DNA of 64,000 nt. Source: SG8-30 sp963695085 (GTDB lineage Bacteria > Pseudomonadota > Gammaproteobacteria > Steroidobacterales > Steroidobacteraceae). Every line of letters begins with the position of its first letter. Position 1 is the stretch's first letter. The translations under genes were made by a program, and so were the position numbers. Shown here piece after piece: positions 34,518 through 43,518 of the stretch. Location of the stretch: NCBI GenBank assembly GCA_963695085.1, contig CAVOFV010000008.1, forward strand, positions 1 to 64,000. Direction: 5' to 3'. The notes beneath the pieces are model-generated. The model ran no database searches. It saw only the letters and a program-made list of their open reading frames with translations, and was not told where the DNA came from.

Positions 34518-35598
34518 TCACGCCCCTTGCGGCGGCTCCCCGTAGGCCGCCCTCAGCAAGTTGTGAAAATGCCATACGCCGCCTTCGCGCTTCGGGCACA
34601 GGCGCCCGGGCTCGTAGCTGCCGGAGCCGAGACCGCGTTGCACCGATTCACAGATGGCAATGTCCTCCTGCTGGATTTCCTCGCTGAATTCCCGGTCGCG
34701 GTCTACCCTGGCCTCGACCGCGGGATCGCGCGCATAGAAATAGTCGAACTCGACGCGGCAGCGGTCGGCGGCCAGCGGCAGCACGCGGTTGACCTGCAGC
34801 CGGCCCGGCATGATGTTCAGCATGGTGTTCGGATAAATGAAGTAATAGAACGCATCGCCGTCGCCGTACGGGCCGTTGGCCGCCCGCATGGGTGAGTGCT
34901 GCAGCGAGTGCCAGTCGAACAGCTCGGTCGTGTAGGCGCGGTAGTCGAGCACCTTGCTCAAGCCCGGGTGGACCGAGGGCAGGTGGTAGCCCTCGAGGTA
35001 GTTGTCCACGTACACCTTCCAGTTGCAGGCGACCTCATAGGTGTCGCGGCGCGCGAAGTGCATGCCGGACAGGTCGATCGGCGCGATGCGCTCGGCGATG
35101 CCGGCGCAGACCGCCTCGAGCGCCGGGCTGTCCTCGCTCAGGGAAACGAACACCAGTCCCTGCCACTCGCCGACCCGCAGCGGCGGCAGGCGCACGTCCT
35201 CGATGCGGAAACCTTCCGCGCCGTCCATTTCCGGCGCGCGCCGCAAGCCGGCCCTCCAGGTCGTAGGTCCAGCCGTGGTACCTGCAGCGCAGGTGGCGCG
35301 CGGCCCTGCCGTCGCACAGTGCGAGCGGTCCGGCGCGATGGCGGCAGACGTTCGGAAAGGCGCGCAGCACGCCGTCGGTACCGACGACCACGACCACCGG
35401 CGTGCTGGCGATCTGGTCCACGACGTGATCCCCGGGGCCGGCCAGGCGTCCGCGATGCGCCACCAGCTGCCAGCTGCGGGACAGGACCTTTGCCTGGTCG
35501 CGCGCCAGGCTGTCGGCGCCGAGGTAATGGCGCGGTGACAGCGCCCGCGCCCGCGTCAGTCCGTCCGCGGACTCTTCAGTTGGACTCATGTCGCTCAT
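34518..35598 (-). CDS. Rieske non-haem iron oxygenase large subunit, apparent frameshift
   Basis: The first part has the Rieske cluster motifs VCRHRAGPL and CRYHGWTYDLEGRL. The second part, in another frame, has the mononuclear iron site NWKVYVDNYLEGYHLPSVHP. The frame changes near 35247-35251: removing one base of the CC pair at 35248-35249 joins YDLEGRL to RRAPEMDGAEGF and gives a protein of about 359 residues. Such enzymes hydroxylate or demethylate aromatic or quaternary amine substrates with an electron-transfer partner, none of which is nearby. It starts 22 bases after yhhN on the same strand. It is either a pseudogene or a sequencing error. Confidence 0.85.
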
Positions 35599-35619
35599 TG
35601 TGCACCAGTCTCACGCGCG

Positions 35620-36285
35620 TCAGCGCCCGATCGAGAACGCGAACAGGAACTGCGCCGTGTAATACAAAGGCAGCCCGTAGGCCCGGTTGGCGAACCCGAC
35701 GCCGGGCAGGAACCGGTCGCGCGCGACCGTAATGTCGGAGACGTAGAACAGCGTCGCGCCCAACGGCACCAGCAGTCCGGGTCCAGGGCTGCCGCCCTCC
35801 GCCGCGGCGACGGCCATGGCGCTGATCAGCATCAGCGTGATGACGACGATGTAGGCCGTGGCCGGCCACAGCATCCGTCCCAGGTGCGGGCGGAAGTACA
35901 TGAACAACCCGACGCTCACGGCGCCGATCCCGGCGACCGCCATCGGCTGCAGCGTCAGCATCGGGGTCCGGATGCTGAAGGCCGCCGTGTAGGCCACGTG
36001 CCCGAGCAGGAAGGCGACAAGGCCGGCGAGGAACCACGGGCGGTCGCGGCGGATGAGCGCCACGTCGCCCACTGCGCACAGCGCGAGCCCCGCGACAATC
36101 AGCCAGTCGTACGGCAACCGCGGTCCCTGCAGCATCGCCGTCAGCAGGAACATGGCCGAAGTGATCGGCTTGAAGATGCCCTTGATGCGCAGGTTGCCGG
36201 TGCGCTCGCCAAGAAACAGCGTCACCGCCAGCGTGACGAGCGCGAGCGCCGGGGGCAGCAACTGGCCGGGCGACAGGTTCAGCAT
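35620..36285 (-). CDS. yhhN: YhhN/TMEM86 family membrane protein (lysoplasmalogenase-like)
   Basis: A 221-residue protein with about eight membrane helices. ITSAMFLLTAMLQ, LALCAVGDVALIRRDRPWFLAGLVAFLLGHVAYTAAF and LGATLFYVSDITVARDRFLPGVGFANRAYGLPLYYTAQFLFAFSIG are the family motifs; the GD and SD aspartates are the proposed catalytic residues. Animal TMEM86 members hydrolyse lysoplasmalogens; the bacterial substrate is less certain. The ATG has GGAG eight bases upstream. A degenerate copy of its last 36 codons lies beyond the neighbouring Rieske gene. Confidence 0.88.
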   Translation of the reverse strand: MLNLSPGQLLPPALALVTLAVTLFLGERTGNLRIKGIFKPITSAMFLLTAMLQGPRLPYDWLIVAGLALCAVGDVALIRRDRPWFLAGLVAFLLGHVAYTAAFSIRTPMLTLQPMAVAGIGAVSVGLFMYFRPHLGRMLWPATAYIVVITLMLISAMAVAAAEGGSPGPGLLVPLGATLFYVSDITVARDRFLPGVGFANRAYGLPLYYTAQFLFAFSIGR

Positions 36286-36464
36286 GCACCACGCTCCATT
36301 TGTGCCCTCCTCCCTGTCCGCCGCCGGCACGGCACATGCGCCATCGGCTGCGACGGAAGATCCGGCCTTGCGGCCACGCTGTCAACCGATCCTCCGCCCG
36401 CCGCGTTGTGTCCTGCAAGCGGATCGCTCCGCGAACCGTCGTAACAGGATACTGGAGGTGGGAT

Positions 36465-36776
36465 ATGTTGAAGCACATCGCATTGGCCGCGGCGCTGCTG
36501 GTGATTGCGGCCCCCGTGTATGCCGACACGCCCGTGCTGGATCGGCGTGAGCAGAGCCAGGTGCAGCGAGTGCGGCAGGGCGTACAGAGCGGCGAACTGA
36601 CGCGGCGCGAAACCGCCCGGCTCGTGCAGGGCCAGACCCAGCTGCGGCGCATGGAGAACCGTGCCAAGTCGGACGGCGTGGTGACCCAGCGCGAACGCAC
36701 CCGGCTGCAGCAGAAGGCGAATATCGAGAGCCGCAAGATCTACCGCAAGAAGCACAACGGCCGGTCGCGCGGCTGA
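36465..36776 (+). CDS. Small exported basic helical protein
   Basis: A 103-residue protein. MLKHIALAAALLVIAAPVYA is a signal peptide. The mature part is a charged helical domain with repeats of the form GVQSGELTRRETARLVQGQ and AKSDGVVTQRERTRLQQKAN, ending SRKIYRKKHN. The paired SGELT and SDGVVT turns look like short degenerate EF-hand-like loops. Similar small exported proteins are common in proteobacteria, but none has an established role. CTGGAGG precedes the ATG. Confidence 0.8.
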   Translation: MLKHIALAAALLVIAAPVYADTPVLDRREQSQVQRVRQGVQSGELTRRETARLVQGQTQLRRMENRAKSDGVVTQRERTRLQQKANIESRKIYRKKHNGRSRG

Positions 36777-36809
36777 CGGCGCACGACTGAACGATTGATG
36801 GCAATTGAT

Positions 36810-36877
36810 GGTGCCGGGTCGCGGGTTTCGTGGGTTTGGCAAATCCACGAAACCCGCGAAACCCGCGACCCGGCACC
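36810..36877. repeat. Dispersed palindromic element, copy D
   Basis: A 68-base inverted repeat: the left arm begins GGTGCCGGGTCGCGGGTTTC and the right arm ends CGAAACCCGCGACCCGGCAC, enclosing a TGGGTTTGGCAAATCCA inner hairpin. The right arm holds an extra 9-base unit. It lies upstream of the isoaspartyl methyltransferase gene, within its probable leader or promoter region. Confidence 0.88.
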
Positions 36878-36984
36878 GAATTCAGGATTTGCAGACGGCT
36901 GAACCGGATCCGTGTGCTGCGGCGGCCACGCCGGCAGGCGTACACTGGCAGCGGGGCGCTCCCCTGCGGAAGTCCCGTCGCGCC

Positions 36985-37734
36985 ATGCAACGGACCCTCG
37001 TTTCGGCAGCTGCATTCACGGTCGTCCTGCTGTCGGCAGGCGGCCCGTCCGCGCATGCATCGGAGTCCGATCCCTATGCGGCAGAGCGCCGCGCGCTGCT
37101 CGCCGCCATCGAGCGCGACGTGCGCGACACGTCCAGCTACATCCTGCGGCGCAAGCTCGACGAGCGCGTCATGACCGCCATGGCCACGGTGCCACGGCAC
37201 GAGTTCGTGCCGCCCGAGAGCCGGCGACTCGCCTACGCCAACCGTCCGCTGTCGATCGGCCACGGCCAGACCATCTCGCAGCCCTACATCGTCGCGATCA
37301 TGACCGACCTGCTCGAGCCGGGCGCCGGCTGCCGGGCGCTGGAAGTCGGCACCGGTTCCGGCTACCAGGCGGCGGTGCTCGCCGAACTCTGCGACGAGGT
37401 CTACACGCTCGAGATCATCGAACCGCTCGGCAGGCAGGCGGCGACACGACTACAGCGCCTCGGCTACGGTAACGTCGAGGTACGCATCGGCGACGGCTAT
37501 TTCGGCTGGCCGGAGACCGCGCCGTTCGACGTCATCATCGTCACGGCCGTCGCGAGCCACGTGCCGCCGCCGCTCGTCGGGCAGCTCAAGCCGGGCGGCC
37601 GCATGATCCTGCCGGTCGGCACGCGCTTCACGACGCAATACCTGGTGCTGGTCGAGAAGCTCGACAGTGGCAAGATCAGGACCCGGCAGCTGCTGCCGGT
37701 GCGGTTCGTGCCGCTGACCGGCGGACATGACTGA
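36985..37734 (+). CDS. Protein-L-isoaspartate O-methyltransferase, exported form
   Basis: A 249-residue protein. MQRTLVSAAAFTVVLLSAGG is a signal peptide, so the enzyme is periplasmic. The methyltransferase core has FVPPESRRLAYANRPLSIGHGQTISQPYIVAIMTDLL, the SAM-binding LEVGTGSGYQAAVLAEL, GDGYFGWPETAPFDVIIVTAVASHVPPPLVGQLKPGGRMILPVG, all PCMT hallmarks. It methylates damaged isoaspartyl residues to start repair. It overlaps the next gene by eight bases, so the two are probably translated together. Confidence 0.92.
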   Translation: MQRTLVSAAAFTVVLLSAGGPSAHASESDPYAAERRALLAAIERDVRDTSSYILRRKLDERVMTAMATVPRHEFVPPESRRLAYANRPLSIGHGQTISQPYIVAIMTDLLEPGAGCRALEVGTGSGYQAAVLAELCDEVYTLEIIEPLGRQAATRLQRLGYGNVEVRIGDGYFGWPETAPFDVIIVTAVASHVPPPLVGQLKPGGRMILPVGTRFTTQYLVLVEKLDSGKIRTRQLLPVRFVPLTGGHD

Positions 37735-40150
37735 CGACGTGCGGCGCGCACCGCTTGCGTCGGTGGCGCTGGTCTCCTGCGCGGCGCTCGCCACCGAGAT
37801 CCTGCTGATCCGCGCGTTTGCCGTGGTGCACTGGCACCACTTCGCCTACATGATCATCGGCCTCGCGCTGTTGGGCTTCGGCGCGAGCGGCACGTTCCTG
37901 GCACTGTCGCAACGCCGGCTGCTGGCGCGATTCCCAGCCAGTTACCTCGCCAACCTCGCGGCGTTCGGCGTGTTGGTCATCGCGAGCCCGGCGCTTGCGC
38001 GCGCCGTACCGTTCCAGGCCGAGGCGCTGCTGTGGGACCCGTGGCAGTACCTGTGGCTCGTGCTCACATACCTCGCGCTGGCGGCGCCGTTCTTCTGCGC
38101 CGCGAACGCAATCGGGCTGGCGCTCATCGCATTCCGGGACCGGGTGGGACGCGTCTACGCGGCCGACCTGGCCGGCGCAGGCGTCGGCGCCGCGACGGTG
38201 CTCGGACTGCTGGCCTGGTTGTGGCCCGAGGACGTGCTCAAGGTGGTCGCCGCCGCGGGCTTCGCCGCGGTGTTCGTCGGCGCGGTGGAACTGGGGGCGC
38301 GGCGCGCGTTGTGGTCGGGAATTGCCGCGGCGGGTGTGCTCGCGCTGCTCGCGTTGCCGGACTCGCTGGTGCGGTTCGAGCCGGGAACGTACAAGGGGCT
38401 GAGCCAGGCGCTGCGCGTGCACGGTACGCACGTACTGCTGGAGCGGTCGAGTGCGCTGGGCCGCATCAGCGTCATTGAAAGCCCCGCCGTGCCGCTGCGG
38501 TTCGCGCCGGGCCTGAGCCTGAATTCGATCATCGAGCCACCGCCGCAGCTCGGCGTGTTCGTGGACGGCGACGGCATGCAGGCGATCACGGCGGCGGCCG
38601 AGCCGGCGCGACTCGCATTCCTGGCCGAGACGACCGCGGCGCTGGCCTGGCGCGTCGCGACGCCGCGCAAGGTGCTGGTTCCCGCGGCGGGCGCGGGCCT
38701 GGAGATCCTGCGGGCGCGCGAACTCGGCGCGGTTCGCCTCGATGCGCTGGAACTCGACCCGCAAGTCGCCGGCTTGCTGGCGCACGAGTTTCGCGACTAC
38801 ACGGGCGGCCTGCTCGACGCGCCGGGCGTGCGGCTGCAGGTCGGCGAGGCGCGCGGCTTCCTGGCCGCAACCGGGGAGCGCTACGACCTGATCCAGATGT
38901 CGCTGGCAGGCGGCACGGCCAGCGGCGGACTCGGCGCGCTGAACGAGGACTACCTGCACACGGTGGAGGCGTTCCGCCTGTATCTCGGGCAGCTGGAACC
39001 GGATGGATTTCTGTCCGTGACGCGCTGGGTGGACCTGCCGCCGCGCGACTCGCTGAAGCTGGTCGCGACGGCCGTTGCTTCGCTCGAGTCCCTGGGCGTG
39101 CCGGACCCCGGCAACCGCCTGCTCATGATCCGTGGACTGCAGACGGCGACCCTGCTGGTGAAGAACAGTGAGGTCACGGCCGGGGAAATCAGCCGCCTGC
39201 GCGCCTTCTGCGACGAACTATCATTCGACCCGGTCTGGTTTCCGGGCATCGCAGCCGGCGACACGAACAGGTACGTGCAGCTGCCCGCGCCGTGGTTCCA
39301 TGACGGCGTGCGGGCGCTGCTGTCCGCGCAGCGCGCCGCGTTCACCGCCGGCTATGCCTTTGACATCCGTCCCGCCACGGACGACCGGCCGTACTTCGGC
39401 AATTTCTTCCGCTGGGATTCGTTCCGCGAGGCCTGGGCGGCGAAGGAACGCGGCGGGCTGGCCGTGGCCGAGGCGGGTTACCTGCTGCTCGTCGCGACGC
39501 TGCTGCAGGCCGTGATCGGCGGGATCGTGCTGGTCGTGCTGCCACTGCTGCTGTTCGCACCGCTGGTGCGCACGCCACGGGCGTTGCGCTGGCGGGTGCT
39601 CGGCTACTTCACCGGCATTGGGCTCGGCTTCCTGTTCATCGAGATCGCGTTCCTGCAGAAGCTGATCCTGCTGGTGCACCACCCGACGGTGGCGCTGGCG
39701 CTGGTGCTCGGCACGTTCCTGGTTGCGGCCGGCGCGGGCAGCGCGTTCGCGGGGCGGTTGGCCGTCGGACGAAGCCGGCGGCTGCTCGGCACAGCCGTCG
39801 CGGTCATCGTGCTGCTCGGCGCACTGTATGCCGTATCGTTAGATGCGCTGATCACGGCGATGGCGGCCTGGCCGATGGTGGCGCGCGCAGCAGCCGCGGC
39901 CTTGCTCATGGCGCCGCTGGCCTTTTGCATGGGCATGCCGTTTCCGCTGGCGCTGCGCGCCCTGCCGGAGCCACTCGTGCCCTGGGCCTGGGGCATCAAT
40001 GGCTGCGCCTCGGTGGCGAGCGCGGCGCTGGCCACGCTGCTGGCGGTGGACTTCGGGTTCGGCGTCGTGCTGGCGCTGGCGCTGGTGCTGTATGCGGGGA
40101 CGCTGCTGGTATTTCCCGGTGCCGGGTCGCGGGTTTCGAGGGTTTCGTGA
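37727..40150 (+). CDS. Polytopic spermidine-synthase-like protein
   Basis: An 807-residue protein: about seven N-terminal membrane helices (ASVALVSCAALATEILLIRAFAVVHW), then a soluble spermidine-synthase-like Rossmann domain (KVLVPAAGAGLEILRARELG, LDALELDPQV, RYDLIQMSLAGG), and then further C-terminal helices (LGYFTGIGLGFLFIEIAFLQKLILLV). Such fusions occur widely; the methyl or aminopropyl transfer substrate is unknown. The last residues (GAGSRVSRVS) are encoded by palindromic repeat copy E, so the natural end has been replaced or extended. It overlaps the isoaspartyl methyltransferase gene. Confidence 0.82.
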   Translation: MTDDVRRAPLASVALVSCAALATEILLIRAFAVVHWHHFAYMIIGLALLGFGASGTFLALSQRRLLARFPASYLANLAAFGVLVIASPALARAVPFQAEALLWDPWQYLWLVLTYLALAAPFFCAANAIGLALIAFRDRVGRVYAADLAGAGVGAATVLGLLAWLWPEDVLKVVAAAGFAAVFVGAVELGARRALWSGIAAAGVLALLALPDSLVRFEPGTYKGLSQALRVHGTHVLLERSSALGRISVIESPAVPLRFAPGLSLNSIIEPPPQLGVFVDGDGMQAITAAAEPARLAFLAETTAALAWRVATPRKVLVPAAGAGLEILRARELGAVRLDALELDPQVAGLLAHEFRDYTGGLLDAPGVRLQVGEARGFLAATGERYDLIQMSLAGGTASGGLGALNEDYLHTVEAFRLYLGQLEPDGFLSVTRWVDLPPRDSLKLVATAVASLESLGVPDPGNRLLMIRGLQTATLLVKNSEVTAGEISRLRAFCDELSFDPVWFPGIAAGDTNRYVQLPAPWFHDGVRALLSAQRAAFTAGYAFDIRPATDDRPYFGNFFRWDSFREAWAAKERGGLAVAEAGYLLLVATLLQAVIGGIVLVVLPLLLFAPLVRTPRALRWRVLGYFTGIGLGFLFIEIAFLQKLILLVHHPTVALALVLGTFLVAAGAGSAFAGRLAVGRSRRLLGTAVAVIVLLGALYAVSLDALITAMAAWPMVARAAAAALLMAPLAFCMGMPFPLALRALPEPLVPWAWGINGCASVASAALATLLAVDFGFGVVLALALVLYAGTLLVFPGAGSRVSRVS

Positions 40151-40185
40151 ATTCGCCGAACCCGCGAAACCCGCGACCCGGCACC
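40118..40185. repeat. Dispersed palindromic element, copy E (overlaps a gene end)
   Basis: A 68-base inverted repeat beginning GGTGCCGGGTCGCGGG and ending CGCGACCCGGCACC around a GTGAATTCGCC centre. The first 33 bases lie inside the spermidine-synthase-like gene and supply its last ten codons and stop. Confidence 0.88.
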
Positions 40186-40340
40186 CAGTCAGGCACCGCC
40201 CCGGTCACGCGGTCACCCTGTCGATCGCGTTTGGCGGTTTGCTGACGGCCGCCGGTTGGACCAACCGCCCACCGGTGGTCAACCCGCGACCCGGACCCGC
40301 GTTGTTACCCCCAGAACCGCATTCACCGGGAGGGTAGAAC

Positions 40341-42272
40341 ATGTTTTCGTCTGAACTCGCCATGGACCGCGGACACGGCCGCCGACCCGCATTGACTGCG
40401 TGGCTCGCGGCGCCCATCGCCGCGATGCTGCTGACCCTCGCCGGTTGCGGCGGTGGGGCCGGCACCGGCGCCCCCGTCACGGCCACCCCGGTCGCCCCGC
40501 CCGCGCAGTCCTGCGACGCCGGCGGCGGCGCCGATTGCGGCACCGTCTATGTCGCCTTTACCGACGCGGACGGCGACTTCCTCAGCTACTCCGTCGACGT
40601 CGTCTCGCTGACCCTGACCAGGGCCAACGGCGCGGTCGTCAACGCACTGCCGGTGCGCCAGCGCGTGGACTTCGCGCAGCTCGTCGACATGACCGAACTG
40701 GTCACGGCCGCGACCATCCCGAGCGGCGCCTACGTCAAGGCGTCCATCCGCCTCGACTACAACGGCAACGAGGTCAATGTCGAGGTCAACGGCGCGCCGG
40801 CGGCGGCGACCGTCGTGGGCACGAACGGCCAGCCGCTCGGCGTCGAGGATTTCGACATCAGCCTCGACAACCGCAACCATGTCGTCGTGATGCCGGGACG
40901 CCCGGCGTTCCTGCAGCTCGACTTCGACCTGGCGGCGTCGCACACCGTGGACCTGCTGGCCTCGCCGATCACGGCCAAGGCCGAGCCGTTCCTGGTCGCG
41001 ACCATCCAGCCGGTCGAGGCAAAGGAACTGCGCGTGCGCGGCCCATTGGTCTCGGTGGATACCGCGGCCAGCCACTACGTCATCGACATCCGCCCGTTCC
41101 ATCACCGTGATGCGCGGCTCGGCCAGGTCACGGTCGCGACCAACGGCGACACGGCCTTCGAAATCGACGGCACCGAGTACGCCGGCGCGGCGGGCCTCGC
41201 CGCACTGGCCCAGCAGGCGGCCGGCACGCCGACCATCGCGTTCGGCGAGCTCGTGGTCGCGGAACGCAGGTTCACGGCCGAGCGCGTGCTGGCCGGCACG
41301 AGCGTGCCGGGACCGCGCTTCGACGTCATGGTCGGCAACGTGACCGCGCGCAATGGCAACCGGCTCACGGTGCGCGGCGGCACGCTGATCCGCCGCACCG
41401 ACAGCGTGGGTTTCGTGCGCGCTGACGTGACCGTGCTGGTCGGGCCCGAGACGAGAATCACGCGCCAGGGCGGTGGCGGCACAGGCTTGGGGCACCAGGC
41501 GATCTCCGTCGGCCAGCGCATCCACGCCTTCGGCGAGATGAGCAACACCAGTGCCGGGCTGGTGCTCAACGCAGAGCAGGGCCGGGTGCGCTTGAACCTG
41601 ACGCACCTGCTGGGTGCGGTGGTATCGGCCAACCCGGGCAACCTCGCGCTCGACCTGGCCGCGATCGACGGCCGCCGTGTCGAGATCTTCGACTTCACCG
41701 GCACGGGCCCGGTCCCGGCGTCCGATGCAGACCCGGACAATTACGAGATCGCGACCGACGCACTCGACCTCAATCGCCTGGTGGCCGGCTCCGCGGCGCG
41801 CGTGTTCGGGTTCGTCACGCCGTTCGGCTTCGCACCGCCCGACTTCCGCGGCCGCACCGTCGTTGACTACGTCGACGTCATGGCGGTCATGGCGATCGGC
41901 TGGGGTACGAATGGCACCGCCGGACCGTTCCTGAGCATCGGCGACACGGGCATCGTGGTCGACAACGCCAACCCCGACCTCGGGCTGCGGCACCACATCG
42001 CGATCGGCCCGCGCATCCTCGACATCAAGAACCTGTCGAACGCGGTGACGCTGGCGCCGGCCTCGGGCACGGGTGCGGGCATGTTCGCGATCGGCGAGCC
42101 GCACCACGTCGAGATGTACAGCGACTTCGCGAGCTTCAGCGCGGCGCTGTCGACCAAGCTCTCGGGCGGCGCCAGGGCCCTGGGCCTGCACGCCAGGGGG
42201 CACTACGACCCGGGCAGCAACACGTTCCGGGCGCGCGGCGTCGCCGTGGCCCTCGGTCGCGCCGGCGGCTGA
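40341..42272 (+). CDS. DUF4382/DUF5666-like exported lipoprotein
   Basis: A 643-residue protein with a lipobox (MLLTLAGCGGG). An N-terminal domain near residues 60-220 (VYVAFTDADGDFLSYSVDVVSLTLTR, SGAYVKASIRLDYNG) matches DUF4382. A series of small beta-barrel segments of the DUF5666 kind follows (FDVMVGNVTARNGNRLTVRGGT, VLVGPETRITR, GQRIHAFGEM). It is probably anchored in the outer or inner membrane facing the periplasm; the role is unknown. GGGAGGG precedes the ATG, and an intrinsic terminator follows. Confidence 0.75.
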   Translation: MFSSELAMDRGHGRRPALTAWLAAPIAAMLLTLAGCGGGAGTGAPVTATPVAPPAQSCDAGGGADCGTVYVAFTDADGDFLSYSVDVVSLTLTRANGAVVNALPVRQRVDFAQLVDMTELVTAATIPSGAYVKASIRLDYNGNEVNVEVNGAPAAATVVGTNGQPLGVEDFDISLDNRNHVVVMPGRPAFLQLDFDLAASHTVDLLASPITAKAEPFLVATIQPVEAKELRVRGPLVSVDTAASHYVIDIRPFHHRDARLGQVTVATNGDTAFEIDGTEYAGAAGLAALAQQAAGTPTIAFGELVVAERRFTAERVLAGTSVPGPRFDVMVGNVTARNGNRLTVRGGTLIRRTDSVGFVRADVTVLVGPETRITRQGGGGTGLGHQAISVGQRIHAFGEMSNTSAGLVLNAEQGRVRLNLTHLLGAVVSANPGNLALDLAAIDGRRVEIFDFTGTGPVPASDADPDNYEIATDALDLNRLVAGSAARVFGFVTPFGFAPPDFRGRTVVDYVDVMAVMAIGWGTNGTAGPFLSIGDTGIVVDNANPDLGLRHHIAIGPRILDIKNLSNAVTLAPASGTGAGMFAIGEPHHVEMYSDFASFSAALSTKLSGGARALGLHARGHYDPGSNTFRARGVAVALGRAGG

Positions 42273-42293
42273 CCGCAGGCCGGTTGGCATCAC

Positions 42294-42323
42294 AAGGCCC
42301 GCGCCGCAAGGCGCGGGCCTTTT
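42294..42323 (+). terminator. Intrinsic terminator
   Basis: A 12-bp stem, AAGGCCCGCGCC with GGCGCGGGCCTT around GCAA, followed by TTTT on the plus strand. It ends the DUF4382-type gene and lies two bases from the arsM stop. Confidence 0.85.
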
Positions 42324-42324
42324 C

Positions 42325-43140
42325 TCATGCCGGCTTGCGGGCCCGCACGAACGCGCTCATGAACTTGCCGTCCACGTGGGGCGCAATGGCATCTGCGTCG
42401 AGACCGGCCGCGACGAGCAGGTCGCGCGCGTCGTGCACACGGTAGACGCGGGTCGGTTCCACGTCGATGTCCGTAAAGCCGGCGCGCGCCAGCTTGTCGC
42501 GGTAGTCACCTTCCTCGAGCGCGCCGGCCACGCAGCCCATCCACAACTCGACGCTGCCGCGGATCGCGTCCGGCACCACGCCGCGCACCACGATGTCCGA
42601 GACCGCAAAGCGCCCGCCGGGCTTCAACACGCGTAGCGCCTCGGTCAACACGCGGTCCTTGTCCGCGGCCAGGTTGATGACGCAGTTGGAAATGATCACG
42701 TCCACCGAGCCGTCCGGCAGCGGGATGTGCTCGATCTCGCCCTTGAGAAACTCGACGTTCGTGACACCGGCCTGGCGCTGGTTGTCGCGCGCGAGCGCCA
42801 GCATCTCGTCGGTCATGTCCAGCCCATAGGCCTTGCCGGTTGGCCCGACGCGGCGCGCGGACAGCAGCACGTCGATGCCGCCGCCGGAGCCCAGGTCGAG
42901 CACGACCTCGCCGGGCCGCAGTTCGGCCAGCGCGGTCGGATTGCCGCAGCCGAGCGACGCGGCCAACGCCGCGGCCGGCACCGCCGCACTGTCGGACTTG
43001 CCATACAGGTCCGCGGTGATGGGGTCGCTGCTGCCGCCGGGCTGTCCGGGCGCGCAGCACGAGCTGTTACCGGAGGCCACGCGCAAAGCCGCCTGGCCGT
43101 ACCGTTGCTTGACCTGTTCCTTGATGTCCTGCCCGATCAT
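42325..43140 (-). CDS. arsM: Arsenite S-adenosylmethionine methyltransferase
   Basis: A 271-residue protein. VLDLGSGGGIDVLLSARRVG is the SAM-binding motif. The arsenic-binding cysteines are in SLGCGNP, ISNCVINL and WMGCVAGAL, and an N-terminal vicinal pair lies in NSSCCAPG. ArsM methylates As(III) to volatile or excretable methylarsenicals in the cytoplasm. It follows arsR on the same strand with 62 bases between, so arsR probably controls it. No arsB, acr3 or arsC is adjacent. Confidence 0.93.
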   Translation of the reverse strand: MIGQDIKEQVKQRYGQAALRVASGNSSCCAPGQPGGSSDPITADLYGKSDSAAVPAAALAASLGCGNPTALAELRPGEVVLDLGSGGGIDVLLSARRVGPTGKAYGLDMTDEMLALARDNQRQAGVTNVEFLKGEIEHIPLPDGSVDVIISNCVINLAADKDRVLTEALRVLKPGGRFAVSDIVVRGVVPDAIRGSVELWMGCVAGALEEGDYRDKLARAGFTDIDVEPTRVYRVHDARDLLVAAGLDADAIAPHVDGKFMSAFVRARKPA

Positions 43141-43186
43141 GTCTGTCTCCTCGCGGCCAGTTGTCGGCCGGCATCGTTGGTGTGTC

Positions 43187-43224
43187 GGTCAGCAGCACGC
43201 GGTCAGCAGCACGCGGTCAGCAGC
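43187..43224. repeat. Tandem 14-base repeat at the arsR 3' end
   Basis: GGTCAGCAGCACGC is repeated 2.7 times. It encodes the last codons of arsR on the minus strand (LLTACC-stop) and extends into the arsR-arsM spacer. Confidence 0.8.
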
Positions 43225-43511
43225 CGCACCATGTCCGCGACCGTCTCGCGGCGCACGCTGTAATACACGTACCGCTCGTGCTTGCGGCTGGTGACCAGGC
43301 CGGCGCGGCGCAGCAGGTCGAGGTGGTGCGACAGCGTCGGACCCGTGACCGCGACCTGCTCGCTGATCTCGCCGGCCGGCAGCTCGCCGCCGTTGCGCAC
43401 CAGCAGGAAGAACACCTGCAGTCGCGTGAGGTGCGCGAGCGCCTTGAACGCCGCGGCGTGTTCGCCGCTGGCCTCGAGCCGGCAGCTCGATCTTGTCCTG
43501 CTTCGTTTCAT
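43203..43511 (-). CDS. arsR: ArsR-family metalloregulator
   Basis: A 102-residue protein with the ArsR winged helix: AFKALAHLTRLQVFFLLVRNGGELPAGEISEQVAVTGPTLSHHLDLLRRAGLVTSRKHERYVYYSV. The usual CVC metal site of the recognition helix is absent; instead, a cysteine lies at residue 10 and a Cys-Cys pair ends the protein, suggesting a relocated As(III) site. It would repress itself and arsM until arsenite binds. The ATG lies only about eight bases from a strong -10 element, implying a leaderless message. Confidence 0.9.
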   Translation of the reverse strand: MKRSRTRSSCRLEASGEHAAAFKALAHLTRLQVFFLLVRNGGELPAGEISEQVAVTGPTLSHHLDLLRRAGLVTSRKHERYVYYSVRRETVADMVRLLTACC

Positions 43512-43518
43512 GTTTCTA

